64,000 bases of DNA from Janibacter sp. DB-40 (lineage in GTDB: Bacteria > Actinomycetota > Actinomycetes > Actinomycetales > Dermatophilaceae), in assembly GCF_029510815.1 (NCBI RefSeq), contig NZ_CP120360.1:1116001-1180000 (forward strand), written 5' to 3'. The translations under genes and the position numbers were made by a program. Position 1 is the first letter of the stretch. Each line of letters begins with the position of its first letter. Of the stretch, positions 9,045 through 22,882 are shown piece by piece. The notes beneath the pieces were generated by a model that did no database searches, was not told the DNA's origin, and saw only the letters and a list, made by a program, of their open reading frames with translations.

Positions 9045-9263
9045 ATGCTGGATGTCCTGACAGCCGTACTGATCCTCGTGCTCGTCGGCGTGTGGCTGGC
9101 GGCGTTGGGCCGCTCGACCATGCCGCGCGCCGAGCGGCTGCCGGTGGGCGAGTGGCGGGTGCCCGAGGTCCTCGCGAACATCGCCATCGGGTACCGGCAG
9201 CTGGTGGCGGTGCACGAGCGGATGAGGTGGACGGCCGGCAGGCGCGACCGCCCGGGTGGGTAG
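9045..9263 (+). CDS. Small single-pass membrane protein, hypothetical
   Basis: A 72-residue ORF with ATG at 9045 and a GGGAGGG ribosome-binding site at 9034-9040. Residues 2-20 form one hydrophobic helix (LTAVLILVLVGVWLAAL), followed by a basic, Arg-rich cytosolic-type tail. I do not recognise a family. It sits in the gap between divergent cobG and the cobalamin riboswitch, and its stop lies at the 5' edge of the riboswitch, so it is not itself expected to be under riboswitch control. The good ribosome-binding site and the membrane helix support a real gene. Confidence 0.55.
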   Translation: MLDVLTAVLILVLVGVWLAALGRSTMPRAERLPVGEWRVPEVLANIAIGYRQLVAVHERMRWTAGRRDRPGG

Positions 9264-9400
9264 GCTGCGCTCGGCAGATCCAGACGGAACCCGGTGCGAA
9301 CCCGGGACGGTCCCGCCACTGTGAGCGATCGATTCGCGAGTCAGAAACGTCGGATCCGCTGGCCCGTGCACACGGCGCGGGTCCCTTTCGACCGCGGGGC
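9264..9400 (+). promoter_or_regulatory. Cobalamin (AdoCbl) riboswitch upstream of cobN
   Basis: The conserved core is readable: GGAACCCGGTG followed by GAACCCGGGACGG, TCCCGCCACTGTGA (the B12 box region, about 9311-9324), and a distal GTCAGAAA segment. The element lies 30-165 bp before the cobN GTG and should repress cobN and bluB-cobT when cobalamin is plentiful. A GC-rich stem (GCGGGGC ... GCCCCGC-like, about 9394-9412) lies just before the AAGGAG ribosome-binding site, consistent with translational control. Boundaries are approximate. Confidence 0.88.
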
Positions 9401-9428
9401 GCGGAACCCCGCTCAAGGAGCGCCCGAC

Positions 9429-13102
<3,674 letters not shown>

Positions 13103-13103
<1 letters not shown>

Positions 13104-14854
13104 TGTCCGACGAAGGGGGTGCCCCCCGGTACGCGCGACCCGTCCCCACCGTCGGGGACGTGAGCAGCGCCGCGCAGCGGCGGGAGGATCCCACCGGCTG
13201 GGCGATGGGGGAGACGGTGACCGAGGCGCTCGCCGCGGTGGTCGCCGGGCGGCGGGACATCCGCCGCTACCGACCCGACGCCGTGCCCGAGGACCTGCTC
13301 ACCGCCGTCCTCGAGGCCGGCCACCGCGCCCCCAGCGTCGGCCACTCCCAGCCGTGGCGCTTCGTCGTCGTCACCGACCCCGCCACCCGTGACCGGGCCG
13401 CGGCGATGGCCGACAGGGCGCGTCTGGAGCAGGCGGAGCACCTGGCCTCCGAGCGCGCCGCCCGCATGCTCGACCTCAAGCTCGAGGGCCTGCGCGAGGC
13501 CCCGGTGGGGGTCGTCGTCGCCTGTGACCGGCGCACACCCGCGACCGGTGTCCTGGGCCGGGCGACCTTCCCCGACGCGGACCTGTGGTCCTGCGCCACC
13601 GCGATCGAGAACATGTGGCTCACGGCCAGGTCGCACGGTCTGGGCATGGGCTGGGTGACGCTCTTCGACCCCGACGAGCTGGCCGACCTGCTCGGCCTGC
13701 CCGAGGGCGTCGTCACCCTCGGCTGGTTGTGCCTGGGTTGGCCGGACGAGCGGCCGCCCTCGCCCGGGCTGGAGCGGGCGGCGTGGTCGCGGAGGACACC
13801 GCTCGACGAGGTCGTCATCCGCGACCGGTGGCCCGCGGACGAGGGCGCGCCGCGACAACCCGTCTCGCACCTGCGGGCACCCGCGGGCGAGAGTCTGGTC
13901 CGCGCCACCGACGCCGCCGACGAGCTGCTCTCGCCGCCGGAGTCGCTCGGGGTGCTCGACCGGGCGCTCGACCGCACGGTCGCGGTGGGTGCGGACGGCA
14001 TCACCGGCGGCACGCTCGTGCTCGCCGGGGCCGACCATCCGGTGACCGACCTCGGGGTCAGTGCATTCCCCGCCTCGTCGACGAGCGACGTGCTCACCGC
14101 GAGCGTCGCGGGGACGTCTCTCGGTGTCGCCACGGCGGCGGGCGCCGGTCTCGCCGTCGTCCCGGTGGACGCGGGCGTGACCACCCGGGTCGCCGGCGCC
14201 CGGGACGCGCGCCCGTCCGGCCCGCGGGGTGACCTCGCCACGACCGACGCGATGACCGTCGCCGACGCCGAGGCCCTCGTCGCGGCCGGTCGGGGGATCG
14301 GCGCCGAGGCAGCGGCCTCGGGCCTCGTCTGCCTCGGCGAGGTCGGTGTCGGCAACACCACCGTCGCCGCCGCACTCGCCTGCGCCCTGCTCGACCTCGA
14401 GCCCCAGGACGCCGTCGGCCTCGGGTCCGGCTCCGACGCGGCGATGGTCGCGCGCAAGCGCGAGGTCGTGGCTGCGGCCCTCGCCCGGGTGAGGGGGCAG
14501 GCCGGGTCGCCCGGCCCCCTTCGCCTCCTGGCCGCTGTCGGTGGCCCGGAGATCGCGCTGCTGACCGGCGTCACCCTCGGTGCCGCCGCGGCGGGTGCGC
14601 CCGTCGTCCTCGACGGCCTTGCCGCCTCGCTGCCCGGGGTCATCGCCGCACGTCTCGAGCCGGGGGTGCAGGGGTACCTGCTCGCCGGGCAGGTCAGTCG
14701 CGAGCGGGCCCACGCCCTCGTGCTGCGCGAGCTCGGTCTGGAGCCCCTGCTCGACCTGCGGCTGCGGGCCGGTGAGGGAGTCGGCGCCTGCCTCGCCGCC
14801 TCGATGCTCCTGCAGGGACTGGCGGTGCGCCGCGTCGCCGCCCGCACCCGCTGA
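13103..14854 (+). CDS. bluB-cobT: BluB-CobT fusion: 5,6-dimethylbenzimidazole synthase / nicotinate-nucleotide-DMB phosphoribosyltransferase
   Basis: A 583-residue bifunctional protein. Residues about 35-230 are a nitroreductase-fold BluB domain (RRDIRRYRPDAVP, HRAPSVGHSQPWRF, GLGMGWVTLFDP), which cleaves reduced FMN to make the lower ligand DMB. Residues about 250-583 are CobT, which forms alpha-ribazole phosphate: VTTRVAGARDARP, GEVGVGNTTVAAAL, and the catalytic-base region RAGEGVGA with Glu558. The start shares one base with the cobN stop, so the two are coupled under the riboswitch. The fusion joins two consecutive lower-ligand steps in one polypeptide. Both domains look complete. Confidence 0.92.
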
Positions 14855-14885
14855 CCACCCGGGCGACAGGTGGCCGGCACGTCGG

Positions 14886-14891
14886 TAGATT
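14886..14891 (+). promoter_or_regulatory. -10 box (TAGATT) for the hydrolase-Arr gene
   Basis: TAGATT ends 7 bp before the ATG at 14899, which would place the transcript start at or next to the start codon (leaderless). No Shine-Dalgarno sequence is present. Confidence 0.55.
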
Positions 14892-14898
14892 CGTCGCG

Positions 14899-15819
14899 AT
14901 GACGGTTCTCTTCCTGCACGGTGCCGGCGGCTTCGAGGACGACCGGGTGATGGTCGATGCCCTGCGGGCGGGGCTCGACGAGGAGGTGCTCGCGCCCGAC
15001 CTCGACGAGGGCGAGACGACCCACGAGGCGTGGTCGCAGCAGATCAGCGAGCACCTGGGCGCAGACGTCGACGTGGTCGTCGGCCACTCCTTCGGCGGTT
15101 CGACGGTGCTCAGGATGCTCACCGAGCGCGACCCGGGGATCCGCCGCCTCATCCTCCTCGCCGCCCCCGACTGGGGACCGGACGGCTGGGACGTGCCCGA
15201 GCTCGCCCTGCCCGACGACGCCGCCGACCGGCTCCCCGCGGGCGTCGAGATCGAGCTGCACCACTGCCTCGACGACGAGGTGGTGCCCATCAAGCACCTG
15301 TACCTGCTCGCCGCGCGGCTACCCGAGGCCCTGGCGAGGTACCGCCACCACGGCGGCCACCAGTTCCTCGCGCCCGCGATCGACGCGATCGTCCGGCGGG
15401 TGCTCGGCCCCCGCGAGGTCGAGGACACCGGTCCCTTCTTCCACGGCACCCGGGCCCACCTGCAGGTCGGCGACCTGCTGGAGCCGGGGCGTGACTCCAA
15501 CTACGGCGCGCGTCAGCGGGCCAACTTCATCTACCTCACCGCGACCCGGGATGCCGCGGTCTGGGGCGCGGAGCTGGCCCTCGGCGAGGGGCCTCCTCGC
15601 CTGTACGAGGTGCGACCCACCGGCGTGATCGAGGACGACCCCAACCTCACCGACCAGCGGTTCCCGGGCAACCCCACGCGCTCCTACCGCACCCGGGAGC
15701 CGCTGCGCGTCGTGGGTGAGGTCACCGACTGGGAGCCGCACCCACCCGAGGCCGTGCAGCGGATGCGCGACGGGGTCGCCGACCTGTCCCGCCGCGGCAT
15801 CGAGGCGATCAACGACTGA
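14899..15819 (+). CDS. Alpha/beta hydrolase fused to rifampin ADP-ribosyltransferase (Arr) domain
   Basis: A 306-residue two-domain protein. Residues 1-170 are an alpha/beta hydrolase of the small RBBP9/YdeN type, with LFLHGAG at 4-10, nucleophile Ser64 in VVGHSFGG, acidic candidates Asp125/126 and a His-rich stretch at 150-154. Residues 178-285 are an Arr domain: GPFFHGTRAHLQVGDLLEPG with His182, Tyr212 in NFIYLTATRDAAVWGAEL, and EDDPNLTDQRFPGNPTRSYR with Asp246/247, the residue types that form the NAD and rifamycin site in Arr enzymes. Arr transfers ADP-ribose to a rifamycin hydroxyl. The gene appears leaderless and overlaps cobF tail-to-tail by 11 bp. Confidence 0.9.
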   Translation: MTVLFLHGAGGFEDDRVMVDALRAGLDEEVLAPDLDEGETTHEAWSQQISEHLGADVDVVVGHSFGGSTVLRMLTERDPGIRRLILLAAPDWGPDGWDVPELALPDDAADRLPAGVEIELHHCLDDEVVPIKHLYLLAARLPEALARYRHHGGHQFLAPAIDAIVRRVLGPREVEDTGPFFHGTRAHLQVGDLLEPGRDSNYGARQRANFIYLTATRDAAVWGAELALGEGPPRLYEVRPTGVIEDDPNLTDQRFPGNPTRSYRTREPLRVVGEVTDWEPHPPEAVQRMRDGVADLSRRGIEAIND

Positions 15820-16642
15820 GCCCTGCTCGGGGCGGCGTGAGCGCGTAGACGTCCATCACCCAGCCGTGCTCCTCGCGCAGCCGGGCACGCAGGTCGACGA
15901 TCTCGTCGATGACGTCGGCCAGGCGCCCGGAGCGCAGCTCCTGCTGGGGCATGCCGACGTAGGCGCCCCAGTGGATGACCGTGTCCGGGTGGGTGTGGGC
16001 GATCTCCCGGCAGTGCAGGTGCCCGTCGAGCATGACGACCACCGTGCCGAGATCCAGCCCGGCGGACTCCGCACGGGTCCACTCGTCGACGAGCCGGCGC
16101 CCGGTCGTGACGTGGACGGGTTCACCGACGCGGTGCAGCACGATCCCGTGGGCGGCGGCGAGGGTCTGGAAGGCGGAGATCCCCGGGATGACCCGGACCG
16201 TGGTGGGGAGGCGCTCACCGATCGCGTCGACGACGCGAATCGTGCTGTCGTAGAAGGCCGGGTCCCCCCACACGAGGAACCCGACGACCGCGTCCGCGGG
16301 CAGCTCCTCGATGACCCGCACGTAGGCGTCGGTCCGTGCGGCGTGCCAGTTGCGCACTCCCTGCGCGTACGCGCCGGAGTCGCGCTCGGCGTCGGGGCCG
16401 CGCCTCGGGTCCGGCACGGTGACGAACTCGTATGGGTGGTCGGCCGGGACGAAGCGGTCGCAGATCGCGCGTCGCACGGCGACCAGCTCGTCCTTCGCGT
16501 CGCCCTTGTCGGCGACGAGGAAGACATCGACCTCGGCCAGCGCCTCGGCGGCCTCGGCGGTCACGTGACCGGGGGACCCGGCGCCGATGCCGATCACCCG
16601 GATTGATCGAACGCTGCCGGGGCGGGCCGTCGGGTTCCTCAT
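15809..16642 (-). CDS. cobF: Precorrin-6A synthase (deacetylating) CobF
   Basis: A 277-residue SAM-dependent methyltransferase that methylates C1 of precorrin-5 with loss of acetate, in the aerobic cobalamin route. Visible motifs are VIGIGAGSPGHVT, LVADKGDAKDELVA, GFLVWGDPAFYDS and VIPGISAFQTLAAAHGI, in CobF order. The ATG at 16642 overlaps the cobQ stop (ATGA), so cobQ-cobF form a two-gene minus-strand unit. The 3' end overlaps the convergent hydrolase-Arr gene by 11 bp. Confidence 0.93.
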   Translation of the reverse strand: MRNPTARPGSVRSIRVIGIGAGSPGHVTAEAAEALAEVDVFLVADKGDAKDELVAVRRAICDRFVPADHPYEFVTVPDPRRGPDAERDSGAYAQGVRNWHAARTDAYVRVIEELPADAVVGFLVWGDPAFYDSTIRVVDAIGERLPTTVRVIPGISAFQTLAAAHGIVLHRVGEPVHVTTGRRLVDEWTRAESAGLDLGTVVVMLDGHLHCREIAHTHPDTVIHWGAYVGMPQQELRSGRLADVIDEIVDLRARLREEHGWVMDVYALTPPRAGLSR

Positions 16643-18105
16643 GGGGTTGCCCCGACCATGGCCACCAGGGCCTCTATGTCGACGTGCGTCTCCAGGGCGT
16701 CGGCGAGGGTGTCGACCATGCGCTCCCGTCGTGCGGCGAAGGGGGTCCCCCCGGCGGGTGCGCGCCAGCCCGACCCGGTGGTGGTCGCCACGTCGGCCAG
16801 GAGCGCGTGCCGGAAGTCGTCGCACTCCAGCGTTCCGTGCCAGATCGACCCGCGGACGGGGCCGAGCGCGTGCCCGCCCGGGAAGTCCTCACCACCGGCC
16901 GGTGTCACGACGCCGTGATGGATCTCGTAGCCCTCGACCGGGTGCCCGCGCCAGCCTCCGGACGGGCGGGCGAGGACCTTCTCCTCGCGGAAGTCGACCC
17001 GTCCGGGGAGCAACCCGAGGCCGGGTACCGCTGGGGGAGAGGGGTGCTCCCCCCCTTCGTCCTCCACGCCGTCGACGATCTCGTCGGTGAGCATCTGGTA
17101 CCCGCCGCAGATGCCCAGGACGGGCGCCCCGCGTCGCGCTCGCTCGACGACGACGTCCGCGAGGCCCGTCCGCCGCAGCCATGCCAGGTCCGAGACCGTC
17201 GCCCGCGAGCCGGGCAGCACGAGCAGGTCCGCCTCCCGGGCGGTGTCGACGTCCCGCGTCACCCGCACGTCCACGCCCGGCTCCGCGGCGAGTGCATCGA
17301 CGTCGGTGGCGTTCGAGGTGCGCGGCAGCCGGACCACCGCGACCGAGAGCTGCCGGTCCGACGTCCCACCGCCGTGCCCCCACGCGCCCACCGAGAGACC
17401 GTCCTCGGAGTCCAGCCACACGTCCTCGAGCCACGGCAGCACCCCGAGGGACGGCATCCCCGTGCGGCGGGTGACCTCCGCCAGACCCGGCTCGAGCACC
17501 GTGGCGTCCCCGCGGAACTTGTTGATGACGTACGCCGCCAGCAGCGGCCGGTCCTCGTCGGACACCAGCGCCCACGTCCCGTACAGCGCCGCGAGCACCC
17601 CACCGCGGTCGATGTCACCGACGAGCACTGTCGGCATCGAGAAGCGTTGCGCCAGACCGAGGTTGACGTAGTCGCCGGCACGCAGGTTGATCTCCGCGGG
17701 AGAGCCAGCACCCTCGCAGACGATGACGTCGTGGGAGGCGGACAGCTCCTCGTACGCGCCGAAGGCGGCGTCGGCGAGGTGCTGCCGGCCGGTCGCGTAC
17801 TCACCGGCACGCAGCTGCCCGGCGGGTCGACCGCGCACGACGACGTGGGCACGCCGGTCGCTGCCGGGCTTGAGCAGGACCGGGTTCATCGCCGACGTCG
17901 CCTCGACGCCGGCCGCCTGCGCCTGGAGGTACTGCGCCCGACCGATCTCGGAGCCGTCGCGGCAGACCATGGAGTGGTTCGACATGTTCTGGGCCTTGTA
18001 CGGCGCGACCGCCAGGCCGCGCCGGGCGAGGACACGGCACAGGCCCGTGACGACGAGGGACTTCCCCGCATCGGAGGAGGTTCCGGTGATCAGCAGTCCG
18101 CTCAC
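16639..18105 (-). CDS. cobQ: Cobyric acid synthase CobQ
   Basis: A 488-residue glutamine-dependent amidotransferase that amidates peripheral carboxylates of adenosylcobyrinic acid a,c-diamide. The N-terminal ATPase domain has GTSSDAGKS (8-16), PYKAQNMSNHSM (35-46) and the CEGAGSPAEINL loop. The C-terminal GATase1-like domain has the nucleophile Cys333 in LGICGGYQML and His423 in IWHGTLE. The length is typical. The ATG at 18105 is divergent from the histidine phosphatase gene 38 bp away, so the two probably share a promoter region. Confidence 0.95.
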   Translation of the reverse strand: MSGLLITGTSSDAGKSLVVTGLCRVLARRGLAVAPYKAQNMSNHSMVCRDGSEIGRAQYLQAQAAGVEATSAMNPVLLKPGSDRRAHVVVRGRPAGQLRAGEYATGRQHLADAAFGAYEELSASHDVIVCEGAGSPAEINLRAGDYVNLGLAQRFSMPTVLVGDIDRGGVLAALYGTWALVSDEDRPLLAAYVINKFRGDATVLEPGLAEVTRRTGMPSLGVLPWLEDVWLDSEDGLSVGAWGHGGGTSDRQLSVAVVRLPRTSNATDVDALAAEPGVDVRVTRDVDTAREADLLVLPGSRATVSDLAWLRRTGLADVVVERARRGAPVLGICGGYQMLTDEIVDGVEDEGGEHPSPPAVPGLGLLPGRVDFREEKVLARPSGGWRGHPVEGYEIHHGVVTPAGGEDFPGGHALGPVRGSIWHGTLECDDFRHALLADVATTTGSGWRAPAGGTPFAARRERMVDTLADALETHVDIEALVAMVGATP

Positions 18106-18130
18106 GAGCCGCCACTCTACGAGCGCGGGC

Positions 18131-18136
18131 TAGCGT
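18131..18136 (+). promoter_or_regulatory. -10 box (TAGCGT) for the histidine phosphatase gene
   Basis: TAGCGT lies 7 bp before the GTG at 18144, which favours that codon over the GTG at 18135 (the latter overlaps the box) and implies a leaderless transcript. Confidence 0.5.
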
Positions 18137-18143
18137 GGACCCC

Positions 18144-18746
18144 GTGAGCCCCACCCGCGTGCACCTGATCCGTCATGGGGAGTCCACCTGGAACCGTGAC
18201 GGGATCATCCAGGGTGCCCACCGGGGGTCGGGGGAAGCGGTCCTCACCGAGGTGGGTCGCACCGATGCCGCCCGCGCCGGCCTGGCACTGGCCGCCCTCC
18301 TCGGGGCCCCGGGCGGGCACCGCTCGCTCTCCCTGTGGAGCAGCGACCTGCTGCGTGCGCTGCAGACCGCCGAGATCATCTCCGTGGCGCTGCGCCCGGG
18401 CGGCTGGAGCGCCTCCGTGCGTAACGAGGCCGGTCTGCGGGAGCAGGCACTCGGGGACCTGGAGGGCGAGCGCGCCGACACGCTGCGTGCGCAGGAGGTC
18501 CCCGCGGGCCAGCACATCAGCGAGGTCCGCTGGGGTGGTGGCGAGTCGATGCGCGATGTCCACGACCGGGTCGGGGAATGGTTCGCCCCCGCCCTGATCG
18601 AGCAGCCCGAGCACCTCGTCGTCATCAGTCACGAGCACACGATCCGGGCCGCGCTCGCCTGGCTGCGGCAGCGCTCGTGGCGCGACATCGACTGGGACGA
18701 GCCGATCGGACCCGGCACGATCACGACCTTCGACGTCGTCGACTGA
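18144..18746 (+). CDS. Histidine phosphatase family protein
   Basis: A 200-residue protein of the phosphoglycerate-mutase-like branch. The catalytic RHG motif is at residues 10-12 (VHLIRHGEST), a conserved acidic region follows (LREQALGDLEGE), and the second histidine is in VVISHEHTIRAAL. The start at GTG 18144 is preferred because a TAGCGT -10 box overlaps the alternative GTG at 18135. Position next to cobQ raises the possibility of alpha-ribazole-phosphate phosphatase (CobC-like) activity, but the family is too broad to decide from sequence. Confidence 0.85.
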   Translation: MSPTRVHLIRHGESTWNRDGIIQGAHRGSGEAVLTEVGRTDAARAGLALAALLGAPGGHRSLSLWSSDLLRALQTAEIISVALRPGGWSASVRNEAGLREQALGDLEGERADTLRAQEVPAGQHISEVRWGGGESMRDVHDRVGEWFAPALIEQPEHLVVISHEHTIRAALAWLRQRSWRDIDWDEPIGPGTITTFDVVD

Positions 18747-18772
18747 CCGCACCGCGGCGTCGACACAGAGGA

Positions 18773-20761
<1,989 letters not shown>

Positions 20762-20859
20762 GCCTCCACCGTCTCACCATGGCGGCTGTCGGGGATATGC
20801 GCACCCGTGCGGTTGGCCCGTGGGTCGGGTGTCGGACCTGGACCGGATCGATCTGCCGA

Positions 20860-20927
20860 GGGTGACGTCGAAGTTCACGCCTGGCCCACGACATACCGTG
20901 GGCCAGGCGTGAAGATCGACGTCACCC
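20860..20927. repeat. Long palindromic repeat, upstream copy (31-bp arms)
   Basis: Arms 20860-20890 and 20897-20927 pair over 31 bp with 2 mismatches around a 6-nt loop (ACATAC). The arms start GGGTGACGTCGA and end CTGGCCCACG. A 65-bp core (20862-20926) is repeated directly at 21902-21966 with 3 differences. The copy ends 54 bp before the start of the AbiEi/DUF559-like gene. Confidence 0.9.
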
Positions 20928-20981
20928 ATGGCTGTGGACAACTGACGGCGCGGTCAGGGGGGCGCCCGGCACGATGAGGCG

Positions 20982-21905
20982 ATGGACCCACAGATCGCGA
21001 CCGTCCTCGGGACGAATCACGACGTCACCTCCACGCGACACCTCCTCGCCCGGGGCGTCGCCCGCCGGGACATCGACCACGCACTGCGTACCGGTGGCCT
21101 GGTGCGGGTGAGACGCAATGCCCTCGTGCGCGGCTCGACCTGGCGCGAGTCGGCGCCGTGGGAGCGTCATGCGCTTCGGGCCCGGGCGGTGATGGCCGGA
21201 GCGAGCCGGGGGAATGCGGTGGTGCTGACCCACCACAGCGCGTTGGCACTCCACGGGATATCGCTGCACGACGTCGATGACCGGGTCCACCTGGCGAGGA
21301 CGGACACGACCCGGGGTCGATCGGATGCCGTCGTGTGCAGCCACCGTCATGTCCCCGAGAGCCAGGTCACCACGGTGGGCGCCGTGCGGGTGGCGACCGT
21401 TGCAGCAGCGTGCCTGCAGGTGGCGGCGCAGTCGGGTGTGGAGTCCGGGCTCGTCAGTCTCGACGACGCGCTCCACCGGCGGCTCTGCCGGTGGACCGAC
21501 GTGGAGTCGGCGTTCACGGACCTGAAGCTGGCCACGTGGTCTCGTGCCGCCAGACAGGTGATGGCTCTCGCCGATGGTCGGACCGAGTCCGCAGCCGAGT
21601 CCCGGACCCGGTGGGCCTTCCATACGCTGGGGTTCCGGCAGCCGACACCGCAGGTGGAGATCCATGACGGGGACGGGGTCTTCGTCGCGCGGGTGGACTT
21701 CCTCTACGAGGACCTGAAGCTGATCGTCGAGGTCGACGGCCTCGGCAAGTACCGGAGTCCGCAGGACCTCGTCGCCGAGAAGCTGCGCGAAGACCGATTG
21801 CGCGAGCTCGGCTACGCGGTCGTGCGTCTGACCTGGGCCGACCTGGACGATCACGTGGTCGTGCAGCGCAAGGTGCTCGACGGGGTTGGTCGAGCGGCAG
21901 CGTGA
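20982..21905 (+). CDS. AbiEi-type winged-helix + DUF559 (PD-(D/E)xK, Vsr-like) protein
   Basis: A 307-residue protein. Residues about 5-60 resemble the AbiEi-antitoxin-type DNA-binding N-terminus (TSTRHLLARGVARRDIDHAL, then VRVRRNALVRG). Residues about 205-300 resemble the DUF559 nuclease-like domain: ARVDFLYEDLKLIVEVDG with Asp239, Glu250 and Asp252, then LREDRLRELGYAVVRLTW, a PD-(D/E)xK arrangement. The middle has an HH-SALALHGI stretch common to this group. The function is unproven. No AbiEii nucleotidyltransferase partner is adjacent. The gene is bracketed by two direct copies of a 65-bp palindrome, the second overlapping its stop codon, which suggests a self-contained cassette. Confidence 0.78.
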   Translation: MDPQIATVLGTNHDVTSTRHLLARGVARRDIDHALRTGGLVRVRRNALVRGSTWRESAPWERHALRARAVMAGASRGNAVVLTHHSALALHGISLHDVDDRVHLARTDTTRGRSDAVVCSHRHVPESQVTTVGAVRVATVAAACLQVAAQSGVESGLVSLDDALHRRLCRWTDVESAFTDLKLATWSRAARQVMALADGRTESAAESRTRWAFHTLGFRQPTPQVEIHDGDGVFVARVDFLYEDLKLIVEVDGLGKYRSPQDLVAEKLREDRLRELGYAVVRLTWADLDDHVVVQRKVLDGVGRAAA

Positions 21906-21966
21906 CGTCGAAGTTCGCGCCTGGCCCACGACATACCGTGGGCCGAGCGTGAAGATCGACGTCACC
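21902..21966. repeat. Long palindromic repeat, downstream copy
   Basis: This 65-bp segment is 62/65 identical to 20862-20926 and in the same orientation, exactly 1040 bp downstream. It begins GTGACGTCGAAGTTC and includes the TGA stop (21903-21905) of the AbiEi/DUF559-like gene. It lies between that gene and the convergent antibiotic-kinase-like gene and could also act as a bidirectional terminator. Confidence 0.9.
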
Positions 21967-21985
21967 TGCCCGCCGGTCGCTTGCC

Positions 21986-22882
21986 TCAGTCGCCGAGTGC
22001 CTTGATGATCGAGATCGCGAGCGAGACCCGGTCCTGGTCATCGTCCTCGAGCGCCCAGATCGCGTTGACCACCTCGCGCAGCGCCGCGACCGGCCGGACG
22101 ACGTCCTCGTCGAGACGGGCCACGTCGCACGTGACCTCGACCCGCCGTCGCACCGACCACCGCAGCGACGCACCCGTCCCCATCTCCTCGGCGCGGTTGG
22201 CCAGCAGGGGCGCGACCTCCCACGCGGGGTGCCCGTTGACGGGCTTGGGGTCGATCGCGACCCAGTCGGTGCCGTCGGAGAGGACATTGGCGTAGTGCAG
22301 GTCGCCGTGGAGGAGGCGCACCTCCTCACCGTCCAGGGAGCGAAGGGTGGACCTCGCCCTCCCGAGGACCTGCCGGGGCAGCCGTCGGCCGGCCGGGCGG
22401 GACAGGATCTCCGCCACCCGGGGCGCCAGTGCCGGCACCTGCGGGAGCGGGGCGACGTGCAGGTCGGCGTACAACCCCGCGACGACGGCCACGGCCTCCT
22501 CGTCCCACGGCTGCGACAGGTCCTCGGTCGTCAGCCGCTCGAGCAGCAGGACCGAGCGACGCGGGTCGGCGGACAGCAGACGCACCGCCGAGCGGCCGTC
22601 CCAGGCCCGCAGGGCGAGGTGCTCACCCTCCGCCTCCGTGTGCGGCCACCCGAGCTTGAGCGCGGCCCGCCCGTCGGTCCCTCGCACGGGCAGCACGAGC
22701 GAGCACCGGCCGCTCGTCGGTGCCCCGTCGACCTCGAGGGACCACTCGTCGAGCACGTCCGCGAGCAGGTGGGGGAGGGCGGCCACCCACGCGGCCCCGG
22801 ACGGACCCCCTTCGGCCCCGAGCCCGGCCATGCGCTCGGTGAAGGCAGCGGGTACGAGCGCCGCCGCGTCCTCGACCCTCAC
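21986..22882 (-). CDS. Aminoglycoside/hydroxyurea antibiotic resistance kinase family protein
   Basis: A 298-residue kinase-like protein of the aminoglycoside 6-O-phosphotransferase / hydroxyurea kinase family (APH(6)-like). The catalytic loop HGDLHYAN is at 192-199 and the metal-binding Asp211 is in AIDPKPVNGHP. Lys76 in AALKLGWP is the likely ATP-binding lysine. The length fits the family (about 300). The GTG at 22882 overlaps the stop of the DUF4439 gene (GTGA), so the two are co-translated. The antibiotic substrate, if any, cannot be read from sequence; many chromosomal members have no known resistance role. Confidence 0.83.
   Translation of the reverse strand: MRVEDAAALVPAAFTERMAGLGAEGGPSGAAWVAALPHLLADVLDEWSLEVDGAPTSGRCSLVLPVRGTDGRAALKLGWPHTEAEGEHLALRAWDGRSAVRLLSADPRRSVLLLERLTTEDLSQPWDEEAVAVVAGLYADLHVAPLPQVPALAPRVAEILSRPAGRRLPRQVLGRARSTLRSLDGEEVRLLHGDLHYANVLSDGTDWVAIDPKPVNGHPAWEVAPLLANRAEEMGTGASLRWSVRRRVEVTCDVARLDEDVVRPVAALREVVNAIWALEDDDQDRVSLAISIIKALGD

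Noticed and set aside
20762..21985. Insertion sequence spanning the AbiEi/DUF559-like gene
   Set aside because: The bordering repeats are direct copies of a palindrome rather than terminal inverted repeats of one element, there are no target-site duplications that I can see, and the product is not a DDE, HUH or serine/tyrosine recombinase.
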